From JAAYKT01 sp964408955 (GTDB lineage Bacteria; Bacillota; Clostridia; Lutisporales; Lutisporaceae), in the NCBI GenBank assembly GCA_964408955.1, contig CAYPBK010000043.1, forward strand, positions 1 to 20,260: a stretch of DNA of 20,260 nt, written 5' to 3'. The notes beneath the pieces were generated by a model. It saw only the letters and a program-made list of their open reading frames with translations. It did no database searches and had not been told where the DNA came from. Both the position numbers and the translations under genes were made by a program. Every line of letters begins with the position of its first letter. Within the stretch, counting starts at the first letter, position 1. Below are positions 1 through 7,961 of the stretch, piece by piece.

Positions 1-3000
1 GCTCATTGCTTTTAATAGCTCAAACTGCCTTGACGGAGTTAGAGGAAGTTGAAAAGCCGTCGCTTGATGATGAAACAGAGGTATCGACAATCAGAATACC
101 TAAGAGAAATGAAGATGGGACTACCATGGATAGCATAAAAGGCTTCTACGCCATGAGCTTCCCAGTAGGTACCCGTAAAATAAGTTCACCCTCACTGCTC
201 TTTGATAATAACGCATTTGTTACAGGGTCAGTGCTTAGACCGAGAATTTCCTTTAAAAATGTGGGGGATTTTGCTATTAGAGGTACTGCGGATAATCCCA
301 TTTCTGTCAATCTCATGTTAGGTAGTGCTTCGGGGAATGATGCTATTAGTTTGGCAAACTGGAATATACCAAACAACATTCCTTCCGGTGAAGTATTGGA
401 TACTTTGCTAAACAGTGAGAACAGTATTTACGGACAAATAGGAACACAGATAGATGCAGACCCATTGCCAGAGGAGCTAAATGGGAAATACCTGTATTTC
501 ACGGTAGAAGAGACGGGAAATCATATTGATATTTTCAATTTCAGCAGTCTTAATACAGAGGATTCAGAAATGAGCGGAAAATCCTATTACAGCACTGACC
601 AAGACAAAGCTGAATTAGTTCTTGATGATGTAACCATTAAGCAGGGAGGAGAAATTGTAACAATTAACGGAGTTAGATACATTCCTCTTGATATAAATGC
701 AGTGGTGAAGAATTATGGTAAGGTGCCAGCATCTAATGTATCTTTGAAGGTGGATTACAGAGAAACAGATCAACAAACTGGCGAAGAGAGCTATAAACCT
801 GTATCAAGGATAAATGGAAATGGAGAAGTACCCCTTGGTAATATAGGCGCCGGTGACGAGTTGCAGTATTCCACCGACAATAGGGATTTTGAAAAAGATG
901 GTGATGGGAATTTCAAATTCCTGACGGATGGAAGCATTAAACTTAATACTGCCAATGATTTACTTGTTCCTCTTTCTTACTTTGATGCAAATGCAAAGGA
1001 TAAGTCTATGGAACTGAGATTCGAAGTAAAAACCGACACAAGCGAGTATGAAAAAGGCAATAATATTGCCTATGGAATATTACCTCCTCTTGGTAGTATA
1101 AAAATTCAGGATGTTATATATATGACAGCCGAAAAGAAGCAAAGTTTTGGGATGGAAGTTGAATCCACAAATTCTGAAACGGATATTCAGCTTATGGAAT
1201 TGGAAACACCAGGGCGCTCACCTTTATTTGTAGCATCTAATATGAGTTACGACAGCACAAATAAAGCGATAAATTTAAAATCTGATATAGCCGGTGAAAC
1301 ACTGCTACGAATAGCAGATAAGTGCACAGCAGTTTATAAGGATATAATAGTCAAAGTAGTTGCTGATTTGCCTGATGCATCGACTATTACAAAGGTATTG
1401 CCTCAAAATGCCGGAGCTGTTATATACTTTGATGAACCTGTTAATACAGGTGGCGTTGGAATTACGAAATATACTATTGAAAGTGTTAATATAAATGATG
1501 AAACGGACAAAGTTGAGAAAAGTGTTACATTGCCAGGAAGACATATAATAGAAGGACTGACAAATAACGAAACATATATATTCAGAGTTTCTGCAACAAA
1601 TATAGTAGGTATAGGACCATGGTCAGAGTGGAGTGACCAATGTACTCCGGAAAACAAAAATTATCCACCTTTAGACGCGGCGACACCACAAATAATGAGT
1701 CAACCAGAAGACAAAACGGCAACCCTTGGAGAGGCTATAAATACTCAGGTTGACGCAGAAGTAAATGATGGAGGAGTACTGTCCTATCAATGGTATAAAA
1801 ATAGCTCTAAAAGCAGTGTAGGAAGCAACTTGATAGAAGGAGCAACTGACAGAGAATATTGTCCGGATACTAATATTGCAGGAAAATTCTATTATTATTG
1901 TATAGTAACAAATACCAACAACAATGCGGAAGACAACGAAACTGCAGAGACTTATAGCAGTTCAGCAGAAATTGTTGTTAATAAAGGAAACCCGGCAATT
2001 ACCATAAATGGAGAAGGGAATGCAATATATAATGAGACAGTGATTTTAACTACTGAAATAAAAGGGCTAGAAGAAACGAAAGTAACAGGGTATGTGAGTT
2101 TTTATAATAATAACATATTATTAGTGGACAATGTTTTAATTAATGAAGAAAAAGCAGAGTATATTTGGGGGAATGTTCCTGCAGGGGAACAAAAAATTAA
2201 GACTATATACTATGGTGACAGTAACTATAATAGTGTTGAGTCGGGAATTTTCGCTTATAATATAGCGAAAGCTGACCAAAGTCCAATCACAATCACAGGG
2301 ATTTCCAAAACAGTGGATACAGTGAGCGGTCCATACACTTTGGAAATCAGTGGAGGCAACGGGATTGGGGAAATTACTTATACTATAACAGGAAACTCTT
2401 TAAAAATAGATGGTAACAAAGTATCTGTATTAGGCACAGGCACATCAGTTATAACTGCAACTAAGGCAAGTGATAATAATTATAATGAAATCAGCACTAT
2501 GCTGGAAGTGAATGTAGTGAAATATAGGGAAAATCGGGAAAGAAAATCTTCTGAAAAAACAACCATATCAGTTAATGATGTTGACTGGACGAAAAAGCCG
2601 GTATCCATAAATCTTGACAAATGTAGTACATTAAGCGCAGATATTTTAAAGAGAATGGCTGAATTGTATCCTGACAGAGATTTGGTTCTGACAGGTAACG
2701 GATACACAATTACTTTCCTTGCGGGAACTATAAATAATATTCCGGGACAGGATTATTATGATTTTGGAATACTATTGGATAGCGACAGCAACAAAACAAA
2801 AATTCTCAGTCTTTTAGATAGTGATGATGCTGTATTGGTACATTTCAATCATAGCGGAAGTCTACCGGGAGAAGCTGAGATTAAGATTAATGTTGGCAGT
2901 AAGTACGCAGGAAAGACTTTATATTACTATCGTTACAACGAAAAAACCAGTAAGTTGGAGTACATGCAAAGCACTGTTGTTGATAAGGAGGGGTATGCAG

Positions 3001-3767
3001 TAGTCAGGCAGTCAAGCTGCTCCGATTATGTGTTTTCTACAAAGAAAAAGGGTATAATACAGCTTTCCATTACTGAAAAACTTACGGACACTACAGTGCC
3101 GTATTTTGTGGACGCAGGTGAAAGCATTATTGTAGGATTCAGTGCTGCAATCGTAGATAAAATGCATTTGCATGGCAATAAGGATATGGTATATTTATTC
3201 CGTGATAATGCCCAAAGGTATACGGACATATCAGAACACTGGGCAAAACCCGATATTGATTATATAACCGCAAGAGAGCTTTTCCGTGGCACCGGTGAAG
3301 GTAAATTTAACCCGGGAGCGTCAATGACAAGAGGTATGGCGGTTACAGTATTGGGAAGACTTTGGAATATAGATATCAACAGCTTTAAAGGTTCAAGCTT
3401 CGATGATGTTAATGAGGATGCATATTATGCTCCCTATGTGGAATGGGCGGTACGGAACGACATTGTCAAAGGTGTAGGCAATAATAATTTTGCACCGGAG
3501 AGGGCGATAAGCCGAGAGGAAATGGCTGTAATTCTTGCTAATTTTGCGGAATTTACTGAGCTTGGATTGGATGAGATAAGTGGGGATACCGGAGTTTTTG
3601 CAGATGAAGATCAAATCAGCAGCTGGGCAAAGAATGACATCAATAGAATAAAAAATGCAAGAGTCATTAATGGAAAGCCAGACAATATTTTTGACCCTAA
3701 AGGGCAATGTACAAGAGCGGAGGCAAGTGCTATTCTTAGAAGATTAATTTTTAATATGGTTAAATAA
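1..3767 (+). CDS. Large SLH-anchored surface protein, 5' end outside the window
   Basis: This is a secreted, multi-module cell-surface protein. About 1253 residues are visible from position 6. The frame is already open at positions 3-5, the TTG at 6 has no ribosome-binding site, and there is no signal peptide, so the true start lies upstream. Visible modules (residues counted from position 6): a CARDB-like beta region around 203-260, a fibronectin III-like domain about 454-546, an Ig-like domain about 561-655 (with the SYQWYK strand), a Big_3-type Ig repeat about 662-757 (GDSNYN motif), another beta-rich repeat to about 838, and an unassigned region about 850-1015. Three SLH repeats close the protein at roughly 1072-1125, 1131-1183 and 1198-1253, each with the typical F..D......WA / G....F.P...htR.E pattern. 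SLH triplets bind secondary cell-wall polymer, so surface anchoring is well supported. Ligand or adhesive role is unknown. Module assignments before the SLH repeats are by eye. Confidence 0.9.
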   Translation, partial: SLLLIAQTALTELEEVEKPSLDDETEVSTIRIPKRNEDGTTMDSIKGFYAMSFPVGTRKISSPSLLFDNNAFVTGSVLRPRISFKNVGDFAIRGTADNPISVNLMLGSASGNDAISLANWNIPNNIPSGEVLDTLLNSENSIYGQIGTQIDADPLPEELNGKYLYFTVEETGNHIDIFNFSSLNTEDSEMSGKSYYSTDQDKAELVLDDVTIKQGGEIVTINGVRYIPLDINAVVKNYGKVPASNVSLKVDYRETDQQTGEESYKPVSRINGNGEVPLGNIGAGDELQYSTDNRDFEKDGDGNFKFLTDGSIKLNTANDLLVPLSYFDANAKDKSMELRFEVKTDTSEYEKGNNIAYGILPPLGSIKIQDVIYMTAEKKQSFGMEVESTNSETDIQLMELETPGRSPLFVASNMSYDSTNKAINLKSDIAGETLLRIADKCTAVYKDIIVKVVADLPDASTITKVLPQNAGAVIYFDEPVNTGGVGITKYTIESVNINDETDKVEKSVTLPGRHIIEGLTNNETYIFRVSATNIVGIGPWSEWSDQCTPENKNYPPLDAATPQIMSQPEDKTATLGEAINTQVDAEVNDGGVLSYQWYKNSSKSSVGSNLIEGATDREYCPDTNIAGKFYYYCIVTNTNNNAEDNETAETYSSSAEIVVNKGNPAITINGEGNAIYNETVILTTEIKGLEETKVTGYVSFYNNNILLVDNVLINEEKAEYIWGNVPAGEQKIKTIYYGDSNYNSVESGIFAYNIAKADQSPITITGISKTVDTVSGPYTLEISGGNGIGEITYTITGNSLKIDGNKVSVLGTGTSVITATKASDNNYNEISTMLEVNVVKYRENRERKSSEKTTISVNDVDWTKKPVSINLDKCSTLSADILKRMAELYPDRDLVLTGNGYTITFLAGTINNIPGQDYYDFGILLDSDSNKTKILSLLDSDDAVLVHFNHSGSLPGEAEIKINVGSKYAGKTLYYYRYNEKTSKLEYMQSTVVDKEGYAVVRQSSCSDYVFSTKKKGIIQLSITEKLTDTTVPYFVDAGESIIVGFSAAIVDKMHLHGNKDMVYLFRDNAQRYTDISEHWAKPDIDYITARELFRGTGEGKFNPGASMTRGMAVTVLGRLWNIDINSFKGSSFDDVNEDAYYAPYVEWAVRNDIVKGVGNNNFAPERAISREEMAVILANFAEFTELGLDEISGDTGVFADEDQISSWAKNDINRIKNARVINGKPDNIFDPKGQCTRAEASAILRRLIFNMVK

Positions 3768-3786
3768 ATCAAAAACAAAGATAGCA

Positions 3787-3834
3787 GACAATAAAAGGAG
3801 CGTGTTATAAAGCATGCTCCTTTTATTGTCTTTA
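3787..3834 (+). terminator. Intrinsic terminator after the SLH protein
   Basis: An 18-bp stem (left arm 3787-3804, right arm 3813-3830, one G.T wobble, otherwise perfect) encloses an 8-base loop. The right arm carries TTTTATTG and is followed by a short TTT. The stem begins 20 bases after the stop codon of the SLH gene. The A-rich left arm means it could also work in the other direction. Confidence 0.75.
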
Positions 3835-3924
3835 CAATGATGCCATAGGACACAATTAAGACATAGCTGTAATTTGATCCAGGCTTAAATTTATACCGAA
3901 AAATTTAAATTAGGAAGAAAGTGA

Positions 3925-3953
3925 TGGAAATGTTTTGACGAAGAATGTATAAT
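3925..3953 (+). promoter_or_regulatory. Candidate promoter of the MalT-like regulator
   Basis: A perfect -10 hexamer TATAAT lies at 3948-3953. It is preceded after a 17-base spacer by TGGAAA (3925-3930), a 4/6 match to the -35 consensus. It lies about 40 bases upstream of the start codon at 3996 and downstream of the preceding terminator. The weak -35 would fit an activated promoter, which is inference. Confidence 0.4.
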
Positions 3954-3995
3954 TAAGCAAAAGAAGAAAACATTTGTTAAATAGGAGTAATTGCT

Positions 3996-6476
3996 ATGGA
4001 GCAAAGCAAAAGCTATTGGACAGAACTTTTTTACTTTTCGGATAAGCTTCAGCATAAACTGAATCAATTGCGCTTTGTACCTACAGCTGTGATGGAGGCT
4101 CCATCAGGTTATGGTAAAACCACAGCTATAAGGGACTATTTTGTAAGCGGACTTCCACAGGGTACACCCGTATATTGGTTTACCGGGGTAGAAGAGACCC
4201 CTGTTTCTGCGTATAGGCGTTTATGCAATAATATTGCCAGCATTGACAGAGAAGCGGGTGCACATCTCCTAAAAATTGAGTTGCCAAATGCTGCTACTAT
4301 TGGCAAGGTAACTGATGCTCTAAAGACTATCAGATGTATTCATGAAACCTATCTTGTAATCGATGATTTCCAGCTATTGTACAATGTTTTACCAGAAGCG
4401 TTTTTTAAAGCTCTTTTCGAGCATGGCAATAAAAATCTTCATATCATCTTTATTACTCAAATTCTCAGTAAAGAACAGCGTGTTTTTATAAAAGGACATG
4501 ATTGGTTATTCATAGATGCTTCAGATTTGAAACTGAATGCTTATGATATACACTATTACTATTCTCTTGCAGGTGCGGATATATCCTATAAAGATGCACA
4601 GACTATCACTTCACTTACGGATGGCTGGATTATTGCAGTATACTTGCAGCTTCGTGCTTTTAAAGAAACGGGCAAGCTCTCCGATAGGATTGGAATTATA
4701 GATCTCATGGAGCATTTGCTATGGGATGCTTTGACTAAAGAGCAGAAGACATTTCTTTTACACCTTTCACCCTTTGAGGAGGTTACGATACAACAAGCTT
4801 GTGCGGTTACAGGGAATAATATACTTCCTGAATATGCATTGGATGTGTTGCAAAGCTCTTTTATACATTACAAACCATTACAAGGGCAGTATGAATTCCA
4901 TAGTATTTTATCTGAATTACTCGTGAAAAAACGGAAGGGTTGCGGGGCTGCATTTGAACAAAATTGCTTGCGGCGGGCAGGAGATTATTTCAGGGACGAA
5001 GGCGAGATTGCCAAAGCCATGGGCTATTATTCGCGGATTAAGGATTATCAGCGGATGCTGTCTGTCGATTTTTCCAATTTAATCTTTGAAAATGTGGGTA
5101 ACAAACCTTTTGCTGAATTGGCTATAGATATTGCAAAGAACTGTCCGGTAAATATAAAAAAAGACAATATTCTTTCTATGCTTCGTGTTGCTTGGGCTTT
5201 ATTAGATTTAGACAAAAGTGCGAATTTTGATATTTTAATGAATGAACTTAAGCAAATGCTTGATGAGTCAAATGCAGAAGAGTTGCCTTATTTACTGGGA
5301 GAATGGACGCTTTTATCCTCTTTTCAATATTATCCAAATCTTAAGAATATGACTGCTATTCTAAAAAAAGCTGCGGAGCTTTTTAAAGGTAGATGCTCAC
5401 AAGTTATTCTCCCTGAAATGCCATGGTGGTTTGGTGAGTATTCACCCTTTACGGTATTCCACATTTGTCCCGGTGATGCTGATAAAGAAGCGGAAGATTT
5501 AGAAGGATATATCTCGCTGTATTCAAAGCTGACAAACGGTCATGGAAGCGGCGCGGATGTGTTGTTTCGGAGTCAACTTGCTCTTTATAGAGGTAGTATA
5601 AATGAATGTGAAATACTTTCTTATAAAGCTGTATTTCTTTCTGAAAATAATAAGCAAAGTATAGTCCAATTAGGTGCGGCATTATGTTTGGCTCAAATAG
5701 CATTATTGCAGAGCAATGCAGAAGGCTGGCAAAATTCAATAAGTTCAATGGAACGTGCAGCGTCATACCCTTCACAAAACACAGCCTTGTTCCGCACGAC
5801 ACTGGATATTGTTCGCGGCGTTTTGTTTAATTTACTTGATAGCTCAGACCAAGATGCGGACTGGCTTAAAAAGGGTGACTTTTCTTATAGTAAATTATCT
5901 TCTATTATAATCAGTGAAGCATTGTTCGTGCACTTATGTTACTTACTGAATAAGGGAGATATGACAAGACTTATTGGGACAGTAGAAGCACTTATGCCGG
6001 AATATGAAAGGAATAAACCGATTTCACGATTTTTCCTACTAATTCTGGCGGCTGTTGGTTACCTTTCTATTGAAAACCGTACTAAAGCAAAAAAATTGAT
6101 GAAGCAAGCTACAGAAATAGCATTATCAGATGGGCTGTTATTTCTTTTGATTGTTTTTTCAGAGCTATTGCAAGGTATGATAGAAGAGTTAATTGAAAGA
6201 GAATACCCTACGCATTATGATAAATATAAGGAAATGAAAGAATGGTATGTATGTGGTTGGGAAGCTCTGCATAATGCCATTTCTCCTGAGGAATTACCTT
6301 CTAACCTTACTTCCAGGGAATATGAGGTAGCTTTGCATGCTGCAGAGGGCTTGCGAAATAGTGAGATTGCACAAATGCTATCTGTTACCGAAAGTACTGT
6401 GCGCACTCATCTTAGAGTAGTGTTTGAGAAGCTTCAGATCGACCGCCGCGCAAGGTTGGTGGACAAGCTAAAATAG
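3996..6476 (+). CDS. MalT-type STAND ATPase / LuxR-family transcriptional regulator
   Basis: This is a large signal-transduction ATPase regulator of the MalT/AcoK type: an N-terminal NTPase, a helical sensor region and a C-terminal LuxR DNA-binding domain. The P-loop is APSGYGKTT at residues 35-43, with K41 as the Walker lysine. Walker B is YLVIDDFQLL, with Asp123-Asp124. Residues about 330-750 are helix-rich and probably form TPR-like repeats, as in MalT. The LuxR helix-turn-helix occupies about 765-826 (LTSREYEV...NSEIAQMLSVTESTVRTHL). The length of 826 aa is close to the roughly 900 of MalT. The ATG is chosen because TAGGAG (3982-3987) stands 8 bases upstream. By family knowledge such proteins oligomerise on ATP plus inducer and activate transcription; the inducer is not deducible. 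No sugar or catabolic operon is adjacent, so the regulon is unknown; the upstream SLH gene is one possible target. Confidence 0.88.
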   Translation: MEQSKSYWTELFYFSDKLQHKLNQLRFVPTAVMEAPSGYGKTTAIRDYFVSGLPQGTPVYWFTGVEETPVSAYRRLCNNIASIDREAGAHLLKIELPNAATIGKVTDALKTIRCIHETYLVIDDFQLLYNVLPEAFFKALFEHGNKNLHIIFITQILSKEQRVFIKGHDWLFIDASDLKLNAYDIHYYYSLAGADISYKDAQTITSLTDGWIIAVYLQLRAFKETGKLSDRIGIIDLMEHLLWDALTKEQKTFLLHLSPFEEVTIQQACAVTGNNILPEYALDVLQSSFIHYKPLQGQYEFHSILSELLVKKRKGCGAAFEQNCLRRAGDYFRDEGEIAKAMGYYSRIKDYQRMLSVDFSNLIFENVGNKPFAELAIDIAKNCPVNIKKDNILSMLRVAWALLDLDKSANFDILMNELKQMLDESNAEELPYLLGEWTLLSSFQYYPNLKNMTAILKKAAELFKGRCSQVILPEMPWWFGEYSPFTVFHICPGDADKEAEDLEGYISLYSKLTNGHGSGADVLFRSQLALYRGSINECEILSYKAVFLSENNKQSIVQLGAALCLAQIALLQSNAEGWQNSISSMERAASYPSQNTALFRTTLDIVRGVLFNLLDSSDQDADWLKKGDFSYSKLSSIIISEALFVHLCYLLNKGDMTRLIGTVEALMPEYERNKPISRFFLLILAAVGYLSIENRTKAKKLMKQATEIALSDGLLFLLIVFSELLQGMIEELIEREYPTHYDKYKEMKEWYVCGWEALHNAISPEELPSNLTSREYEVALHAAEGLRNSEIAQMLSVTESTVRTHLRVVFEKLQIDRRARLVDKLK

Positions 6477-6493
6477 AATAAAGCTGTTGTTGT

Positions 6494-6522
6494 TTGACCG
6501 ATAAAGATATTATTAATATAAT
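6494..6522 (+). promoter_or_regulatory. Near-consensus sigma-A promoter of csaA-VOC
   Basis: TTGACC (6494-6499), a 17-base spacer, then TATAAT (6517-6522). The match is 5/6 and 6/6 with ideal spacing, about 56 bases upstream of the csaA start. It implies strong housekeeping transcription of the two-gene unit. Confidence 0.75.
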
Positions 6523-6577
6523 ATAAATACAAAAAAATAATCTTTAGAGGCATACTATTAGTCAGGAGGAATAAACT

Positions 6578-6907
6578 TTGGCAACTTTTCAAGATTTCAT
6601 GGAATTGGATATAAGGGTGGGTGAGATAATTAAAGGGGAGTTTTTCGAAAAGGCGAAAAAACCTGCCTACAAGCTTTGGGTTGATTTCGGCGACGAAATA
6701 GGTATAAAGAAATCCAGTGCCCAGATAACAGAATGCTATAAACTGGAGGAGCTTATAGGCAAACAGGTTTTGGGAGTGGTAAATTTCCCACCAAGACAGA
6801 TTGCAGATTTTATGTCTGAGGCGTTGGTACTTGGGACATATTCTGCCCAAGGAGTGGTTTTAATTCAGCCGGAGCAACAGGTTGCAAAAGGTGATAAACT
6901 AGGTTAA
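6578..6907 (+). CDS. csaA: CsaA-type tRNA-binding-domain chaperone
   Basis: A 109-residue single-domain protein with the whole-length pattern of CsaA: the opening DFMELDIRVGEI, the KPAYKLWVDFG strand, the SSAQIT segment and the GVVNFPPRQIADFMSEALVLG motif. CsaA of Bacillus subtilis is the same size. The family is an EMAP/Trbp111-like OB-fold homodimer reported to bind tRNA and to have export-related chaperone activity; its physiological role remains loosely defined. The start is TTG at 6578, supported by AGGAGG at 6564-6569, 8 bases upstream; no in-frame ATG lies nearby. It is followed 23 bases later by the VOC protein, probably on the same transcript. It acts in the cytoplasm, with no signal or membrane segment. 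Confidence 0.9.
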   Translation: MATFQDFMELDIRVGEIIKGEFFEKAKKPAYKLWVDFGDEIGIKKSSAQITECYKLEELIGKQVLGVVNFPPRQIADFMSEALVLGTYSAQGVVLIQPEQQVAKGDKLG

Positions 6908-6930
6908 TAAAAAAAGAGAGGAGAATAAAA

Positions 6931-7293
6931 ATGAGATTTAACTGGACAACGATTATGGTAAAAGATATGGAAGAGTCCCTGAAATTTTATCAGGAAATAG
7001 TAGGTTTACCTATCGATAGGCGTTTTAAATCTGGAGATGCGGTTGAAATAGTATTTTTAGGTGATGGCGAAACAAAGGTTGAGCTTATTGATAATAAAGA
7101 ATTAAAAGAAGTAAAAATTGGTCAGGATATTTCATTAGGCTTTGAAACGGATTCTTTAGAAAAAATGATGAGTTTTGTAAAAGAAAAAGGTGTGGAGATA
7201 CATAGCGGTCCATTTCAGCCCAATCCACATACCAAGTTTTTCTATGTTTTAGACCCTAACGGTCTAAAGATTCAGTTTGTCGAACAAAAGTAA
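6931..7293 (+). CDS. VOC superfamily (glyoxalase-fold) protein
   Basis: A 120-residue protein with two beta-alpha-beta-beta-beta modules of the vicinal oxygen chelate fold. It begins FNWTTIMVKDMEESLKFYQEIVGLP and ends FFYVLDPNGLKIQFVEQ, the hallmark ends of glyoxalase/bleomycin-resistance proteins. The usual first metal-ligand histidine (H..l.V.D) is replaced by Trp5, while the C-terminal glutamate in IQFVEQ is kept. Ordinary glyoxalase I chemistry is therefore doubtful, and a binding or resistance role or a different metal site is possible. GAGAGGAG stands about 9 bases before the ATG. It is co-transcribed with csaA and followed by a terminator. The substrate cannot be inferred. Confidence 0.82.
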   Translation: MRFNWTTIMVKDMEESLKFYQEIVGLPIDRRFKSGDAVEIVFLGDGETKVELIDNKELKEVKIGQDISLGFETDSLEKMMSFVKEKGVEIHSGPFQPNPHTKFFYVLDPNGLKIQFVEQK

Positions 7294-7305
7294 ATTGTGT
7301 AACTA

Positions 7306-7348
7306 CCCCTGCCGTATCAAGCATTGCCTTCGGCAGGGTGTTTTTATA
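7306..7348 (+). terminator. Intrinsic terminator after the VOC gene
   Basis: An 8-bp GC-rich stem (CCCTGCCG at 7307-7314 with CGGCAGGG at 7331-7338) and a 16-base loop, followed by GTGTTTTTAT. It lies 13 bases after the stop codon, a classic rho-independent layout. Confidence 0.8.
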
Positions 7349-7528
7349 TATAAATCATGATTGCTTACAAATTTAACAACTGGGTTATTCTGGCTTTTAG
7401 ACACAACACCATGTTATTATTCCGGTATGCTCTTACTAGTATCACATATATGGACATCGAAACCCAAGGCAAAAAAAGTGTAGATATTCTTATTGGACTA
7501 TTATAATCAAATAAAAAACTGCCGATAA
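7349..7528. other. Intergenic stretch between convergent genes
   Basis: About 180 A/T-rich bases between the VOC terminator and the stop of the minus-strand XRE gene. It holds an ACTAGTAT octamer (7435-7442) and a GGACTA hexamer (7495-7500), which match parts of the operator repeats upstream of the XRE gene. A 49-codon open frame (7357-7506, plus strand) has no ribosome-binding site and no recognisable product. No clear terminator for the XRE gene is visible. Confidence 0.5.
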
Positions 7529-7768
7529 TTATTTTAACAATTCATCATAGGTAGTGTTTAATATATCTTTAATTGCTTTTAACTGGGATGCATAGATATG
7601 CTGGTTTCCACGTTCAATCTTGACTAAAGACTCCCGGGTAATAGATATACCGTATAGCTGCATAAGACGAACGAGCTCTGTTTGCCCTATTTCTTTAGAT
7701 AATCTTATTTTTCTAATATTTTGACCGATAAAAGTTTTGTTATCAAATTTGATTTTTTGCTCATACAT
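7529..7768 (-). CDS. XRE-family (Cro/CI-type) transcriptional regulator
   Basis: A 79-residue protein that is almost entirely one helix-turn-helix domain of the HTH_3 class (about residues 15-72). It contains IGQNIRKIRLSKEIGQTELVRLM, the recognition-helix region ISITRESLVKIERG, and the closing DILNTTYDELL. There is no extra sensor or dimerisation domain, so it would act as a small repressor, probably a dimer. The ATG at 7768 is preceded by AGGAGG (complement of 7777-7782) 8 bases upstream. It is transcribed away from the hybrid histidine kinase. Its 5' region carries two identical 16-bp inverted repeats that are good candidates for its own operators. Autorepression and control of the kinase are inferences from this arrangement. 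Confidence 0.87.
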   Translation of the reverse strand: MYEQKIKFDNKTFIGQNIRKIRLSKEIGQTELVRLMQLYGISITRESLVKIERGNQHIYASQLKAIKDILNTTYDELLK

Positions 7769-7788
7769 GAAAACAACCTCCTGATACT

Positions 7789-7804
7789 GGACTAGTATTA
7801 GTCC
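7789..7804. promoter_or_regulatory. Inverted-repeat operator candidate, copy 1
   Basis: GGACTA-GTAT-TAGTCC, a perfect 6-bp inverted repeat around a 4-base centre, extended by an outer T/A pair (7788, 7805). It begins 20 bases upstream of the XRE start codon. An identical 16-mer, plus the following AATT, recurs 54 bp away. Arm length and spacing fit a dimeric helix-turn-helix regulator. Confidence 0.65.
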
Positions 7805-7842
7805 AATTTATCTTTATTTTAGTAGCAGTATATGATAAAATG

Positions 7843-7858
7843 GGACTAGTATTAGTCC
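7843..7858. promoter_or_regulatory. Inverted-repeat operator candidate, copy 2
   Basis: The same 16-bp sequence as copy 1, with the same AATT flank (20 identical bases in all: 7789-7808 and 7843-7862). The 54-bp centre distance is about five helical turns, so both sites face the same side of the DNA. The A/T-rich segment between them contains -10-like hexamers in both directions: TATACT on the minus strand and TATGAT on the plus strand. Confidence 0.65.
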
Positions 7859-7947
7859 AATTAATTATGTATTGAGAAATTAATAAGGATAAAAATATCA
7901 GTTAACATACTCATAAAATTTTATAAATATTTTACTTAAATAGCGCT

Positions 7948-7955
7948 GGGGGGGG
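7948..7955 (+). promoter_or_regulatory. Homopolymeric G8 ribosome-binding site of the hybrid kinase
   Basis: Eight consecutive G form the only Shine-Dalgarno candidate for the ATG at 7962, with about 6 bases between tract and start. A run of this length can change by slippage, which would alter the strength or spacing of ribosome binding. No such change can be seen in one sequence. Confidence 0.5.
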
Positions 7956-7961
7956 ATAAGA

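Noticed and set aside
3393..3707. Minus-strand open frames of 80-140 codons inside the SLH, MalT-like, csaA and kinase genes
   Set aside because: They lie antisense to clearly conserved coding sequence, have low-complexity or non-protein-like composition and no ribosome-binding sites.
7357..7506. A 49-codon plus-strand open frame between the VOC terminator and the XRE gene
   Set aside because: It begins right after the terminator T-tract, has no ribosome-binding site, matches no family I recognise, and lies in convergent intergenic DNA. It may be chance or a remnant.
7769..7961. Toxin-antitoxin module or phage immunity region based on the small XRE protein with operators
   Set aside because: No small partner toxin, integrase or phage gene lies beside it; the divergent gene is a full-length signalling kinase.
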